Assembly (NCBI GenBank): GCA_027592275.1 | Contig: JAQCKF010000002.1 | Location: 62,001-126,000 of the forward strand | Length of the DNA stretch: 64,000 nt | Direction: 5' to 3' | DNA from: Pseudomonadota bacterium | GTDB lineage: Bacteria; Pseudomonadota; Gammaproteobacteria; Pseudomonadales; Pseudohongiellaceae | Shown: positions 8,652 through 19,830 of the stretch, in pieces | Layout: each line of letters opens with the position of its first letter | Position numbering within the stretch: position 1 is the first letter of the stretch | Program-made: the position numbers and the translations under genes | Notes under the pieces: generated by a model | The model's input: the letters and a program-made list of their open reading frames with translations, nothing else | What the model was told of the DNA's origin: nothing | The model's database searches: none

Positions 8652-9398
8652 TTAGTTATTTCCCCTAACAGTATTTCCGTCTAGCACGGCCGATTTCAAT
8701 TCTAAACTAATTCGAAGGCCTGAGCTGTTGACCTGCTCTATTCGGGTGAGGAGGAAATCCCACTCTAGAGCTAGCCAAATTTCTGTCACACGCTCATCTG
8801 AGGCTTCGCGCACGCGTTCTAGTTTTACGGTGCTTAGCTCGCCCAGTGGTGTAGAAATAATTGCTTCGCCTACTAAACGATATTCCTGCATTTCTATGGC
8901 GTCGCCATCGACAATTCCGAATGAGAAGGTGGGCTCAATCTCGGTGTTGTCGATCAGAGCCTGTCTTATTGCCACCTGATAACTGAGTTGATCCATGACT
9001 CCTTCATAGAGCTGCAACTGCCAACTCTCGTCGCCTTCTGTGCTTAGCGCAACTTCTGCATCCCAATTAAAGAAGATGGCGTGACTTGCCCTGCTTACGC
9101 CGCTGAGCTGGTAGGAATAATTGAGGGGAACGACTCGCTTACCGTCAATGGTAAATTCGCTCGCTTGCTCTAATCTCGCAAGAGCTTGTCCTGCGATACT
9201 GGCCTCTAAAGAATTGCTCAAACGATACGAGTTCTCATCTACTCTGCTAAGGCTGCGGGTAGCTGTCGCCGCCAGACCGTTAGCGCTCGCTTCATATTGT
9301 GCGACATATTCTAGCAAGGGTGCGTTTTGCGCGTAGCAGTAGCTAGCGAAACTGCTAAGTGTGAAAGCGCAAAGGACTGCTGTCGCTTTGTTGTTCAT
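8652..9398 (-). CDS. DUF3108 family protein, secreted
   Basis: Signal peptide; 'YEASANGLAATATRSLSRVDENSYRLSNSL' and position next to purN/purM typical of DUF3108. Confidence 0.75.
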   Translation of the reverse strand: MNNKATAVLCAFTLSSFASYCYAQNAPLLEYVAQYEASANGLAATATRSLSRVDENSYRLSNSLEASIAGQALARLEQASEFTIDGKRVVPLNYSYQLSGVSRASHAIFFNWDAEVALSTEGDESWQLQLYEGVMDQLSYQVAIRQALIDNTEIEPTFSFGIVDGDAIEMQEYRLVGEAIISTPLGELSTVKLERVREASDERVTEIWLALEWDFLLTRIEQVNSSGLRISLELKSAVLDGNTVRGNN

Positions 9399-10045
9399 AA
9401 GTCGTCAATTCTCTGGCCTGTTACCGGCAGAAGCTGTTCGTCCAAGAAGGCGCTGTTTCCATCGAGTGACAACCTACCATCGGCAAATAAAGAGACTACA
9501 GCAGGATAGAGAACATGCTCCTTCTCATGAATTTTCACAGCGAGCGTCTGGGCATCATCAATTGGCTCGATAGCTATAGACTCCTGAGCTATCACTGGCC
9601 CGCCATCGAGCTCTTCTGTGACAAAGTGCACCGAAACCCCGTGCAGTTTTTCGCCGGCGTCTAGCACCCGCTGATGTGTGTTAGTGCCCGGGTAATTTGG
9701 TAGCAGAGAAGGGTGGATATTGAGAATTTTCCCTTGGTAACGCTTAACAAAGTCGGCGCCGAGAATGCGCATGAAGCCCGCTAATACGATAAGACCAGGC
9801 CCATACTCGTTTATGGCTTGGCACAGTGCCTGATCGAATAAATCACGACTCGCATATTGCTTATGGTCGACTACCGTAGTTGGGATATTGCTTTGTTTCG
9901 CTCGCTGTAGGCCGTAGGCGTCAGGCCTGTTCGAGATAACGCCGCTGACTCTATAGTTTCCGGCGCTGCTAAAATCCATGAGAGCTTGTAGATTGCTCCC
10001 ATTTCCGGATAGTAGAACTACTACTGAACGATGACTGTTGTGCAT
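9395..10045 (-). CDS. purN: Phosphoribosylglycinamide formyltransferase
   Basis: 'VVVLLSGNGSNLQALMD', 'LIVLAGFMRILGADFVKRYQGKILNIHPSLLPNYPGTNTHQRVLDAGEKLHGVSVHFVTEELDGGPVIAQ'. Confidence 0.97.
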   Translation of the reverse strand: MHNSHRSVVVLLSGNGSNLQALMDFSSAGNYRVSGVISNRPDAYGLQRAKQSNIPTTVVDHKQYASRDLFDQALCQAINEYGPGLIVLAGFMRILGADFVKRYQGKILNIHPSLLPNYPGTNTHQRVLDAGEKLHGVSVHFVTEELDGGPVIAQESIAIEPIDDAQTLAVKIHEKEHVLYPAVVSLFADGRLSLDGNSAFLDEQLLPVTGQRIDDL

Positions 10046-10064
10046 GACTTGGGCTTTTTTGGCG

Positions 10065-11138
10065 CTAAAGCATAACTACGGATGCGTCTTCGTCACTATC
10101 GCGACTAGCCACACTACCCAGGAGAAATGCCTGATCTGAGTCTTTGTTAAGAATCTCTAGTGCTTGTTGGGTTTGCTCTGCCGAGACGCAGAGGATCATG
10201 CCAATCCCGCAGTTGAAGGTTCTTAACATTTCAGAATCGGCTACTCCGCCTTTCTCTTGTAGCCAGTTAAAAATCTCTGGTCGGCTCCAGGCATCGGCGC
10301 GGATCTGTGCTTGGGCAGCTTTGGGCAATACGCGCGGAAGGTTTTCGGTAATTCCTCCTCCGGTTATATGGGCCAGAGCATGGATATCGACAGACTCTGC
10401 TAATGCGGCGATAGTCTTCACATAAATTTTAGTTGGCTCGAGTAGAGTTTCCCCTAGCGTGCTTTCGCCAAACGGTTGATCCAACTTGGCGCCACTGACC
10501 TCGATGATCTTACGGATTAATGAGTAGCCATTGGAATGGGGGCCTGAGGAGCTCAGCCCGATCAAGTTATCGCCGATGGCAACCTTAGATTGATCGATTA
10601 TTTTGGATTTCTCAACCACGCCGACTGAGAATCCGGCGAGATCATAGTCTTCGCCAGAGTACATGCCTGGCATCTCGGCGGTTTCACCTCCGATAAGTGC
10701 ACAGCCGGCTAGCTCGCAGCCTGCGCCTATCCCGGTGACAACCTGAACCGCGCTTGCGACATTGAGGGCACCAGTTGCGTAGTAGTCCAGGAAGAACAGC
10801 GGTTCGGCACCGCAGACGATGAGGTCATTTACGCACATGGCAACCAGATCGATGCCGATTGTGTCGTGCTTGCCCATTTCCATGGCCAGTTTTAACTTCG
10901 TGCCGACCCCATCAGTTGCTGAAACCAATACCGGTTGCTTATACCCGCTGGGAATCTCACACATGGCGCCGAAGCCACCTAGTTCGGATAGAACTTCAGG
11001 GCGATTCGTCTTGCGTGTAACGGCCTTAATTTCATCGACTAGCGCATTGCCAGCGTCGATATCGACGCCTGCATCGCGGTAGCTTAAAGAGGGTCTTGAA
11101 TCGGAGGCGGGCTTGTTGTTTTCATCGCCAGATGTCAT
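10065..11138 (-). CDS. purM: Phosphoribosylformylglycinamidine cyclo-ligase
   Basis: '[20 protein letters not shown]', '[15 protein letters not shown]', '[14 protein letters not shown]', '[16 protein letters not shown]'. Confidence 0.97.
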   Translation of the reverse strand: MTSGDENNKPASDSRPSLSYRDAGVDIDAGNALVDEIKAVTRKTNRPEVLSELGGFGAMCEIPSGYKQPVLVSATDGVGTKLKLAMEMGKHDTIGIDLVAMCVNDLIVCGAEPLFFLDYYATGALNVASAVQVVTGIGAGCELAGCALIGGETAEMPGMYSGEDYDLAGFSVGVVEKSKIIDQSKVAIGDNLIGLSSSGPHSNGYSLIRKIIEVSGAKLDQPFGESTLGETLLEPTKIYVKTIAALAESVDIHALAHITGGGITENLPRVLPKAAQAQIRADAWSRPEIFNWLQEKGGVADSEMLRTFNCGIGMILCVSAEQTQQALEILNKDSDQAFLLGSVASRDSDEDASVVML

Positions 11139-11322
11139 CGCAGTTTTCCTATGTGTCGGGATTGGATTTGGCCCGCTTATTTAGTTGCGCATTTTATCAA
11201 GATGCTGTGCTCACGTCAGTGACTAAATGTCCTTCTGTCACGAGCTCATCAGGAAATTCACTAGGTAAGCAGAATAAGTAGGCTGATCGGCAAAGAACCA
11301 TGCTGGAATTAACCCTTGGGAG

Positions 11323-12483
11323 ATGATTTACAGTATTATTCCGCCCATGATCGCGCAACTGAAACAAATCTCCCTATATTCCCTGATGCTGCTTACGCTG
11401 CTGCTTATTTCATGGCAGCCGAGTGTAGCGCTGCAGGTCAGTGGGCTGTATAGCCAACAAATCCCAGTCACGAATGATGGCGAGGCAGAGCGCAATAGGG
11501 CTTTTCGGGAAGCGTTAGCAGCCGTGGTAGTGAAAGTCAGTGGAGATCCGCGCTGGCTGGAGAACCCGGCCATCGAAAGGGCAATCGCTCAGGCGCAGAA
11601 TTACGTTGAGGCCACCACTTATATAAGCGAATTGATTCAGCTGCCTCTTGAAGACAATACAGCGTCGGCGGATACCGATGAAGAGCAGTTCTATACTACT
11701 GAGCAACGCATAATTTCTGTAAACTTCGCTGCTGCGTTTATCGATGAACTGCTTGCCGATGCCGATATTCCTGTCTGGGACGGCAATAGACCTAGCGTAT
11801 TGGTCTGGATGGTGTTGCAGAGTTCCGCCGGTGACCGCGAGTTTTTGACAGCAGACAGCAATCCAGAAATAGTGAAGGTTATGCAAGATTTTGCGGTAGC
11901 CCGCGGGTTGCCAATTATCTTTCCTGTTCTAGATTTCGAGGATAGGAGAACGCTCTCTGAAAATACCGCCTGGAATCTCGACGAAGCGGCTATTTCTAGC
12001 GCGAGCGAGCGCTATGGAGCGGATAGTATATTAGCTGGCCGTCTCCATTTTACCGCTAGTGGCGAATTAGTAGGTCTTTGGCAGTTTCAGTTTCAGGACG
12101 AAGCCGACGTATTCGATGGCTTCGATAGTGAATTACAATCCTATTTATATGAACCGCTCAATCGAATCACCACGCAGTTAGCTGGCTATTTCGCGATTCT
12201 CCCCGAGTCGATCGACGGTGAGACGATTCGCCTACGAATCGATGGCATCAAGAACCTGAATGCCTATTCTGCGCTTCTCAACTACGTTGAAAACCTCGGT
12301 TTGGTAGCTGCAGTGACCACGGCTGAGGTAGATGGAGAGCGGATCGAATTGCAATTAAGCTTGGTGGGCGACACGCGGCAGTTGTATGAGCAGATCGCAC
12401 TTGATCGCGACCTCGTACTGATTAACAACACTTTAGAAGACAGCAGTCTCGCGACGTTGTTGCATTACCGTTGGACGCGCTAG
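11323..12483 (+). CDS. DUF2066 domain protein, secreted
   Basis: Signal peptide then 'LYSQQIPVTNDGEAERNRAFREALAAVVVKVSGDPRWLENPAI'; located between purM and hda. Confidence 0.8.
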   Translation: MIYSIIPPMIAQLKQISLYSLMLLTLLLISWQPSVALQVSGLYSQQIPVTNDGEAERNRAFREALAAVVVKVSGDPRWLENPAIERAIAQAQNYVEATTYISELIQLPLEDNTASADTDEEQFYTTEQRIISVNFAAAFIDELLADADIPVWDGNRPSVLVWMVLQSSAGDREFLTADSNPEIVKVMQDFAVARGLPIIFPVLDFEDRRTLSENTAWNLDEAAISSASERYGADSILAGRLHFTASGELVGLWQFQFQDEADVFDGFDSELQSYLYEPLNRITTQLAGYFAILPESIDGETIRLRIDGIKNLNAYSALLNYVENLGLVAAVTTAEVDGERIELQLSLVGDTRQLYEQIALDRDLVLINNTLEDSSLATLLHYRWTR

Positions 12484-12486
12484 CCA

Positions 12487-13185
12487 ATGCCAAATTCTAA
12501 TCCCGATCAGCTAACGCTGGGCGTTGGCCTCGATGACGATGCCCAATTCAAAAATTTCTTCGTAAGTGACGCAAATCAATCTCTTGTGAGTGCACTCGCA
12601 GCGGGCGCGGAAGAACCTTTCCTCTATATTTGGGGCAACGGTTCGCCCGGGCTCAGTCATTTACTGCAGGCATCCTGCAACAAGACCTCTGCCGAGGGTC
12701 AAGCCGCCATCTATGTACCGCTCGCCGATCAATCTCAGTTTGCGCCACAAATTTTAGAAGGTGCAGAGTCTCTCTCGCTAGTATGTATCGATGATATCGA
12801 GAGTATTGCCGGCGATGTCGAGTGGGAGGCAGCACTGTTTACTGCATTTAATGCGATGCGCCAGACTGGCACGCAACTCATCATTGCAGGCCACATGGCC
12901 GCTCAGCAACTCACAATTCAACTTCCCGATTTGCACTCGCGGCTACAGTCCGGCTTGCTGTTTCAGCTATTCGAGTTGAGTGATGAAGATAAATTGTCGG
13001 CTCTACAATTACGTGCGAGACAGCGCGGCTTCGACTTGCCTGATGCAGTAGGGGAATTTATTCTATTGCGTGCCCAGCGAAGTCTATCGGCTCTAATGCA
13101 GATATTAGATGAGTTGGATCATAGCTCGATGCAACAGCAACGTAAGCTGACAGTGCCGCTGGTGAAGTCTACGCTTGGCTGGTAG
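12487..13185 (+). CDS. hda: DnaA regulatory inactivator Hda
   Basis: 'QLTLGVGLDDDAQFKNFFVSDANQSLVSAL', 'LYIWGNGSPGLSHLLQA', 'LCIDDIESIAG', 'DLHSRLQSGLLFQL'. Confidence 0.9.
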   Translation: MPNSNPDQLTLGVGLDDDAQFKNFFVSDANQSLVSALAAGAEEPFLYIWGNGSPGLSHLLQASCNKTSAEGQAAIYVPLADQSQFAPQILEGAESLSLVCIDDIESIAGDVEWEAALFTAFNAMRQTGTQLIIAGHMAAQQLTIQLPDLHSRLQSGLLFQLFELSDEDKLSALQLRARQRGFDLPDAVGEFILLRAQRSLSALMQILDELDHSSMQQQRKLTVPLVKSTLGW

Positions 13186-13209
13186 TGCTGCTCGTAACGG
13201 CTAGAGAAC

Positions 13210-13596
13210 CTAGAGAGATACCTGATAGTGATCTCTATACTGCCGAATAAACAATATCAGCAACACGAAGATCACGGTGCTAAGTAGAGCCTCAACGAGT
13301 CCTAGCCAGAACTGCCCCGGCTGGAATGCAATCAAAACGCCGTGCATAAAATACAAAAGAATAACGAATGACACCCAGCCATAGGTTCGCAGGTTTGCAG
13401 TGTGCAGACCTCGCGCGAATATGAGCAAGGGGGTAACTTGTATAATCCAGATCACGAGACTCGCTGGGCGAAACTCCCCAAATACCATTGCTGCGCTGAC
13501 AACGAAGTAGGCTAGCAAGGCATAGTAAGCCGCAAGAACCGACTTGCGTAGAAGTTCGATGGAAGCGGTTAAGGTATTGCTCGAAGTTATATTCAC
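13210..13596 (-). CDS. DUF2069 membrane protein
   Basis: About 128 aa with several hydrophobic helices, upstream neighbour wrbA; typical DUF2069 context. Confidence 0.7.
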   Translation of the reverse strand: MNITSSNTLTASIELLRKSVLAAYYALLAYFVVSAAMVFGEFRPASLVIWIIQVTPLLIFARGLHTANLRTYGWVSFVILLYFMHGVLIAFQPGQFWLGLVEALLSTVIFVLLILFIRQYRDHYQVSL

Positions 13597-13599
13597 TAA

Positions 13600-14202
<603 letters not shown>

Positions 14203-14571
14203 TTACTCTCCCTTTCCATTTTCAATCATGCCGAGGACAGCTTCGGGTGGCCTAGCGATGATGGCCTTGTCACCCTTGATCACGATGGGGCGCTGTAAAA
14301 GATGCGGATGTTTCTGTAGCAGATCCAGAACTATCTCTTCGCTGAGCGTCTCATCATCGAGGCCAAGTTCATCGTAGTCATCTTCCGAGCTGCGAATGAT
14401 GTCCTGCAACTGCAGGCCGAGTTTTCCTAGCAAGGACTTCAGATCCTCGATGCTAGGCGGTGTTTCTAAATAATAAATAATCTCCGGGCTGACATCGTTC
14501 TTTTCAAGCAGCGCTAATGCTGCACGGGATTTCGAACACTCAGGGTTGTGATAGATACTGATGTTTGTCAT
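14203..14571 (-). CDS. arsC: Arsenate reductase (glutaredoxin), ArsC family
   Basis: 'ISIYHNPECSKSRAALALLEKN', 'LQRPIVIKGDKAIIARPPEAVLGMI'. Confidence 0.9.
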   Translation of the reverse strand: MTNISIYHNPECSKSRAALALLEKNDVSPEIIYYLETPPSIEDLKSLLGKLGLQLQDIIRSSEDDYDELGLDDETLSEEIVLDLLQKHPHLLQRPIVIKGDKAIIARPPEAVLGMIENGKGE

Positions 14572-15938
14572 TTCACCTCTCCTCGAAAATCTGCCGGTAT
14601 TTCAGAGCTTTCCGAAAACGTCTTATTTCCTAACTCTTTCTCGATTGTCACATCGAGGCGCTCGTAAAAATCCTTTACCAGAAGTTGATCACTTGTGGTT
14701 GCAGCCGATTTCAGCGTATCTGCATTGTAGCTGCGCAGCGCCTTCCATACATCAAATAAGGTGCAACTTGTCACTGATCTTGTTGGCAGGTAGCAGGGCG
14801 GTTCATCGGCGGTGCGACTGATAAGTCCAATTTTCTCCAGCGCTAGCAATGAATCTTCGATCACGATGGGATGACCACTGAGGGTTTCAGCGAGTTCGAT
14901 CTCTCCCAGTGGGGCAAGGCCTGCATTGAATCGATTGATTATTACCGCGGCGACTGACAGTCCGAGTTCTTCGGTCTGTGCAATGCTGAGATTACTCTCG
15001 CTGCGTACTATTCGTGTTTTCGATGGATACTGATGATAGTAAGCGATGCTGCTACCAATTAGGGCAACAAGCCAGCCTATATAAACGAAGAACATGACCG
15101 CTACAACCGAAGCGAAAGCGAGATAAATAGACTCTCTTGCGGAGGCGATGAAGAAGTCCTGAAAGACCGAACCCATTAACTTCCAGATAATCGTTGTAAC
15201 AAGCCCGCCAATAAACGCAGAGCCAAACTGCACACGCGTGTTCGGCAGGAAGCTATAGGCAAATGCAAAGGCGAGCGACATTAAAAATATCGGCGCTATG
15301 AAGGCCACGAACTCGATAATAAAAATGCCGTAACTGAGGCTCTCCAGTAAGCTGCTGAAAAAATTCGTGTTGACCGATGAAGTGATAGTAATAGAGAGGA
15401 ATAGTAGTAGCGGACTAACGATCACCGCGAAAAGGTACTCGCTAACGCGGCTAGCCCACGATCGGCCCTGCCTTACTGACCAGATGTAGTTAAAGGAACC
15501 TTCAATCTTGCGCATCATGTCTAAGACGAAGTAGAGCAGTAAGCCCACACTGGTAATGCCTATCAGTTCGACCTGTATTGCGTCCACATAGCCGAGAATG
15601 TCAGCGGTGTATGTATTGGCGTCATCGCCTAGCGGTTGTAGCAAAGTCAGTAGCGTGGGCTCTAAAGCATTGTGTACGCCTAAGCCTTTCAAAACCGCGA
15701 AGGTGAGTGCTAGCAGAGGAAAAAAGCCGATAACCGTGGTGAATACCAGGCTCATTGCGCGCAGGGAGAGTTGGCCTTGAAGTAGATCGCGAACAATCGC
15801 TACAAATATCTGGCAACTTCTTATCAAAGTCCGCTTCCACAGAGGTAGCCGGGCACTGTCCTGCCGCCACAGATAGCCATTGATGCTGACTTTGATCTGC
15901 GCCGGGAGGTTTCGCAGACTTGTGATTGAAAGGCTCAT
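14568..15938 (-). CDS. YihY family inner membrane protein
   Basis: 'LSLRAMSLVFTTVIGFFPLLALTFAVLKGLGVHN', multiple TM helices, C-terminal winged-helix-like domain. Confidence 0.9.
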   Translation of the reverse strand: MSLSITSLRNLPAQIKVSINGYLWRQDSARLPLWKRTLIRSCQIFVAIVRDLLQGQLSLRAMSLVFTTVIGFFPLLALTFAVLKGLGVHNALEPTLLTLLQPLGDDANTYTADILGYVDAIQVELIGITSVGLLLYFVLDMMRKIEGSFNYIWSVRQGRSWASRVSEYLFAVIVSPLLLFLSITITSSVNTNFFSSLLESLSYGIFIIEFVAFIAPIFLMSLAFAFAYSFLPNTRVQFGSAFIGGLVTTIIWKLMGSVFQDFFIASARESIYLAFASVVAVMFFVYIGWLVALIGSSIAYYHQYPSKTRIVRSESNLSIAQTEELGLSVAAVIINRFNAGLAPLGEIELAETLSGHPIVIEDSLLALEKIGLISRTADEPPCYLPTRSVTSCTLFDVWKALRSYNADTLKSAATTSDQLLVKDFYERLDVTIEKELGNKTFSESSEIPADFRGEVK

Positions 15939-16047
15939 AGGGTGTGTTTCGCAGATCGTTGCCGGCTAGTATACGTTAGTCGCCGACATCCCAACGCAGG
16001 TTTGTCAGGCGGCTGCGTAAAAACGCGAGAACAACTAGATTAAGCCG

Positions 16048-17793
16048 CTAGCTGAACAGTTGCTGCAGGAAAGAGGCGATTGCGTCAGTCTCGATCAGCT
16101 GTTTCTCTGTCGCCACACGATTCTTGTACTCGATCACGCCGTCCGCTAGTGACCGCGGCGAAACGACTAAACGATGGGGAATGCCTATAAGTTCAGAATC
16201 GGCGAACTTCACGCCAGGGCTAGTTTTCTTGTCGCGGTCGTCCAGCAGTACCTCTGCGCCAAGTGCTTGAGCTTGCTCATACAGGCTATTTCCAAATTCG
16301 ACTATCTGTTCAGACTTGTGTGCATCGATTAGAATGATTACCAGCTGAAAGGGCGCGATAGCATCGGGCCAGATGATTCCGTGCGCATCATGATTCTGTT
16401 CGATACAGGCAGCGACGACTCGTGTCACGCCGATGCCATAGCAGCCCATGGGCATAACCACGGACTTACCGTTCTTATCGAGCACTTTTGCATTTAGGGC
16501 CGCACTGTATTTCGTCCCTAACTGAAAGATATGACCAACCTCGATACCACGTTTAATCGACAAGGTCCCCTTACCGTCAGGGCTGATATCGCCTTCTCGA
16601 ATCTTGCGTATGTCCATGATGGCGTCGGGACTGCAGTCATCGTCCCAGTTTGCGTTGATGAAGTGATGTCCGGGCTTGTTCGCGCCACAGACGAAGTTGT
16701 GCATTTCGCTGGTGCTGTTGTCAGCAATACAGCGTATGCCTAAATCTGAGAGGCCAACAGGTCCTAGTGAGCCTACGGAACAGCCCACTTTTTTCTGGAT
16801 CAGCTCGTCATCAGCAAATTCGAGAGGAGAGGCTATTCCGCTGATTTTTGAAATTTTGGTCTCATTCAGTTCCTGATCTCCACGCAGTAAGAGCGCGACG
16901 AGATTGCCGGTACGCTCTCCCTCGTCGTTGGCAGCATGCACAAACAGTGTCTTAAGTATGCGTTGCGGCGAGGTTTCTAGTTTAGAGGCTACTTCTTCGA
17001 TAGTGCTCGCCTGATCTGTGTTTACCAACTCGCGAGACTTCGACTCGCCGTCATCTTCATCATCAACCGGCGCCGGTGTGCCCACGGCGAGCTCAATGTT
17101 TGCGGCGTAATCGGATTCGCTGCTAAAAACGATTTCATCTTCACCGCTATCTGCTAGCACGTGGAATTCATGGGATGTACTGCCGCCAATACTACCGGAA
17201 TCGGCAATCACCGGCCGATAGTTCAAACCGAGGCGATCGAAAATATTGCAATAGGTCTGATGCATGACTGCATAGGTTTCATCCAAACATTCCTGACTTG
17301 CGTGAAAGGAATAGGCATCTTTCATGATGAATTCTCGTGAGCGCATGACACCAAAACGCGGGCGTCGCTCATCTCGGAATTTCGTTTGAATCTGATAGAT
17401 ATTCGCCGGCAGCTGGCGATAGCTGCTGTACTCGTTGCGAACGATGTCGGTAATTACCTCCTCGTGAGTAGGGCCTAGGCAAAAATCGCGATCGTGGCGA
17501 TCTTTAAAACGCAAGAGCTCTGGGCCCATTTTCTGCCAGCGTCCAGACTCCTCCCAGAGCTGCGAAGGTTGAACTACAGGCATAGATACTTCCATTGCGT
17601 CGGATTTATTCATCTCTTCGCGAACGATCTGACTGACTTTCTGAAGTACACGCAGTCCTAGCGGTAGCCATGTATACAGTCCACTGGCGAGCTTCCGGAT
17701 TAGACCAGCTCGCAACATCAGTTGATGGCTAACTATCTCAGCATCTGAAGGTGTCTCCTTCACTGTCGCTATTAGGTATTTACTCGCTCGCAT
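16048..17793 (-). CDS. proS: Prolyl-tRNA synthetase
   Basis: '[53 protein letters not shown]', class II motifs and YbaK-like insertion. Confidence 0.98.
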   Translation of the reverse strand: MRASKYLIATVKETPSDAEIVSHQLMLRAGLIRKLASGLYTWLPLGLRVLQKVSQIVREEMNKSDAMEVSMPVVQPSQLWEESGRWQKMGPELLRFKDRHDRDFCLGPTHEEVITDIVRNEYSSYRQLPANIYQIQTKFRDERRPRFGVMRSREFIMKDAYSFHASQECLDETYAVMHQTYCNIFDRLGLNYRPVIADSGSIGGSTSHEFHVLADSGEDEIVFSSESDYAANIELAVGTPAPVDDEDDGESKSRELVNTDQASTIEEVASKLETSPQRILKTLFVHAANDEGERTGNLVALLLRGDQELNETKISKISGIASPLEFADDELIQKKVGCSVGSLGPVGLSDLGIRCIADNSTSEMHNFVCGANKPGHHFINANWDDDCSPDAIMDIRKIREGDISPDGKGTLSIKRGIEVGHIFQLGTKYSAALNAKVLDKNGKSVVMPMGCYGIGVTRVVAACIEQNHDAHGIIWPDAIAPFQLVIILIDAHKSEQIVEFGNSLYEQAQALGAEVLLDDRDKKTSPGVKFADSELIGIPHRLVVSPRSLADGVIEYKNRVATEKQLIETDAIASFLQQLFS

Positions 17794-17896
17794 GGCTGAT
17801 CCAATTCAGAATTCAATAGGGTTAATTAGAGTGTATGGCAAATATCTTAGACTATTTTGCACAATGGCACTTTGCTAAATCACGTACCGCAAAATG

Positions 17897-17927
17897 TAAG
17901 AAAGGCAGCCTAAGGCTGCCTTTCTTA
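17897..17927. terminator. Perfect hairpin, likely rho-independent terminator of the HU-like gene (- strand)
   Basis: TAAGAAAGGCAGCC-TAA-GGCTGCCTTTCTTA, 14-bp perfect stem downstream of the HU-like gene and upstream of proS. Confidence 0.75.
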
Positions 17928-18013
17928 TGGTTCTCTATAGAGTCTGGGCTTTAGAAGTCGCTAGCGGGGCTAGGCTCTATAGGCACCAGGATCTAGAAGT
18001 CTCTTTTACTGCC

Positions 18014-18406
18014 TTATAGAGCAAATTCTTTGAGCTTCTTGAGAGGTAGTACCTTTACGCGAATGCTCGCAGGCTTGCGTGGAATGTCCATCATCTCGCC
18101 AGGGCGGAAAGGATTAGGTACATTCTTGCGAGCGGGTCGTGCTGGACGCGCTACGGATTTGATCTTCAATAAGCCTGGTAGAGTGAATTCGCCAATCGCG
18201 CGCTTCTTCACATGACGCTCAATTAGAACACCCAGCTCTTCTAAAACAGCACCAACTTCTTTCTTGCTTAGTGACGTGTTCTCTGAAATCTCGTTTAGGA
18301 TTTCAGTCTTTGTATACTTCTTTTGAATAGCTGGAGTTTTGCGCGTTTTTACAGCGCTTGTTTTTGCTTTTGATGCAGCTTTCTTAGGTGATTTTTTAAC
18401 AGCCAT
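18014..18406 (-). CDS. HU-family DNA-binding protein with lysine-rich N-terminal tail
   Basis: 'MAVKKSPKKAASKAKTSAVKTRKTPAIQKKYTKTEILNEISENTSLSKKEVGAVLEELGVLIERHVK' plus 'ARKNVPNPFRPGEMMDIPRKPASIRVKVLPLKKLKE' (HU beta-arm/core pattern). Confidence 0.88.
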   Translation of the reverse strand: MAVKKSPKKAASKAKTSAVKTRKTPAIQKKYTKTEILNEISENTSLSKKEVGAVLEELGVLIERHVKKRAIGEFTLPGLLKIKSVARPARPARKNVPNPFRPGEMMDIPRKPASIRVKVLPLKKLKEFAL

Positions 18407-19261
18407 GCCCGCTCTCTTTCAGTTTAAAATACAAGTTAAGTAGAATTCGTTCTAAGATTAGTGTTGTTTCAAATCTTGTTCCGAGTGGTGAGATTTCGTT
18501 TTAATGCTTAATTTTGGTTTCTGCCCAAGAATTAAAATTCCGTCGTCTCTCAGGTGATGTATTTATAAATCATTCACATAGCGCTAGCAAGTAAATATAG
18601 CAACTTTCCTGCACAAGCCCCATGTTTATTAATAGTCCGGTAATTAAAGCGTCAAAATCACAGATCAGCTTGCAAAAATCGCTAAAAAACCAGCAATACC
18701 CGCCACATAAAAGATATGCTTTGTCAAACAACTTTAGTGCTAATTTAGTTTCAAGTCAGGTTTATTGATGGAATAATTTCTAAGAATCCTATGCCTAAAA
18801 AGTAGAATCTAGAACCGCATCAATTCTAAAACCCAGTCGCCTCACGACAAATTTTTAGCCCCGCTTTGTTGGTTACAAAATTCACGATTGGTACCGAGTT
18901 CGATTCGAGGAAGCTATGATGTTTCTGACTCCTCGAAATAATCCTGTATCGAACGCTCTTGAATCAACGTCTAGATTTAAAATAACCGGGCGCCCCAATA
19001 GATGGCGTCTAGATAATCCTCTGCACCAAGAACTACCTTCCTCGTTGGCGTGGTGTGCGACTTTGCCTCTGACTAGAGAGTTCGAAGCAGGCGCAGTTAT
19101 CGAAAGCTACGCATTTTTCTCGAAAATGGAGAGCCATGGCATTGAATTCTCAGTGCCGAGGGTGGGGAAGACGCCATTGAGGGAGCCAAGAGAGGGTAAA
19201 AGCCCCACGAAAGAACGTAAAGAGAACGTAAAGATAGGTGCGAGAGAAAAACCATATAAGG

Positions 19262-19267
19262 TATAAT
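19262..19267 (+). promoter_or_regulatory. Possible -10 box upstream of the FmdB-like gene
   Basis: TATAAT match about 95 nt before the start codon; no convincing -35 identified. Confidence 0.3.
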
Positions 19268-19362
19268 CGCCGGCTTTTAGCCGCTCCCGTCCAAGCCAAA
19301 TCACGGGTCTGGGCTCGATAATCGATCCCAGCGCTAAAAATTAAGCCCAAGGAAACCGTTCG

Positions 19363-19731
19363 ATGCCGATTTACGAATACCAGTGCACGAAGTGCGAGCA
19401 CATGATGGAGGCTCTGCAAAAGATGAGCGAAAAGCCATTGCGGGATTGTCCTGCTTGCGGGAAACCGGGCTTAAACAAGCTCATTTCGGCGGCGAGCTTC
19501 CGCTTAAAAGGCAGCGGATGGTACGAGACTGACTTTAAGACAGGCAAGAAGAAGCAGCTTGCTGAATCCGAGTCGGTAGCTCCAAGCGGCAGTAAGGCTG
19601 AAAAACCGGCAGGCGAAAAATCTGACTCACCCCCAAGCAAGGGTGACGGTAAAGCGCCAGTTAGCAAGGAAGCTGCTAAAAGTAAGGATACAGACAGCAA
19701 AAAGGTGTCTTCAAAAGCCTCTTCTAGTTAG
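19363..19731 (+). CDS. FmdB-type zinc ribbon protein
   Basis: 'MPIYEYQCTKCEHMMEALQKMSEKPLRDCPACGKPGLNKLISAASFRLKGSGWYETDFK'. Confidence 0.95.
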   Translation: MPIYEYQCTKCEHMMEALQKMSEKPLRDCPACGKPGLNKLISAASFRLKGSGWYETDFKTGKKKQLAESESVAPSGSKAEKPAGEKSDSPPSKGDGKAPVSKEAAKSKDTDSKKVSSKASSS

Positions 19732-19830
19732 TTAATAGATCAGGCGCTAGTTGCTACAAGGCCGGTCGCTACTAAACAGCCGCTTCAAGAGCGGATCAAC
19801 ACAAAGAAAGTATAGAAACAGGAAAACGCT

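Noticed and set aside
18916-19266. 116-aa ORF in the HU-FmdB gap
   Set aside because: Composition looks non-coding and there is no recognisable domain; cannot support it as a gene.
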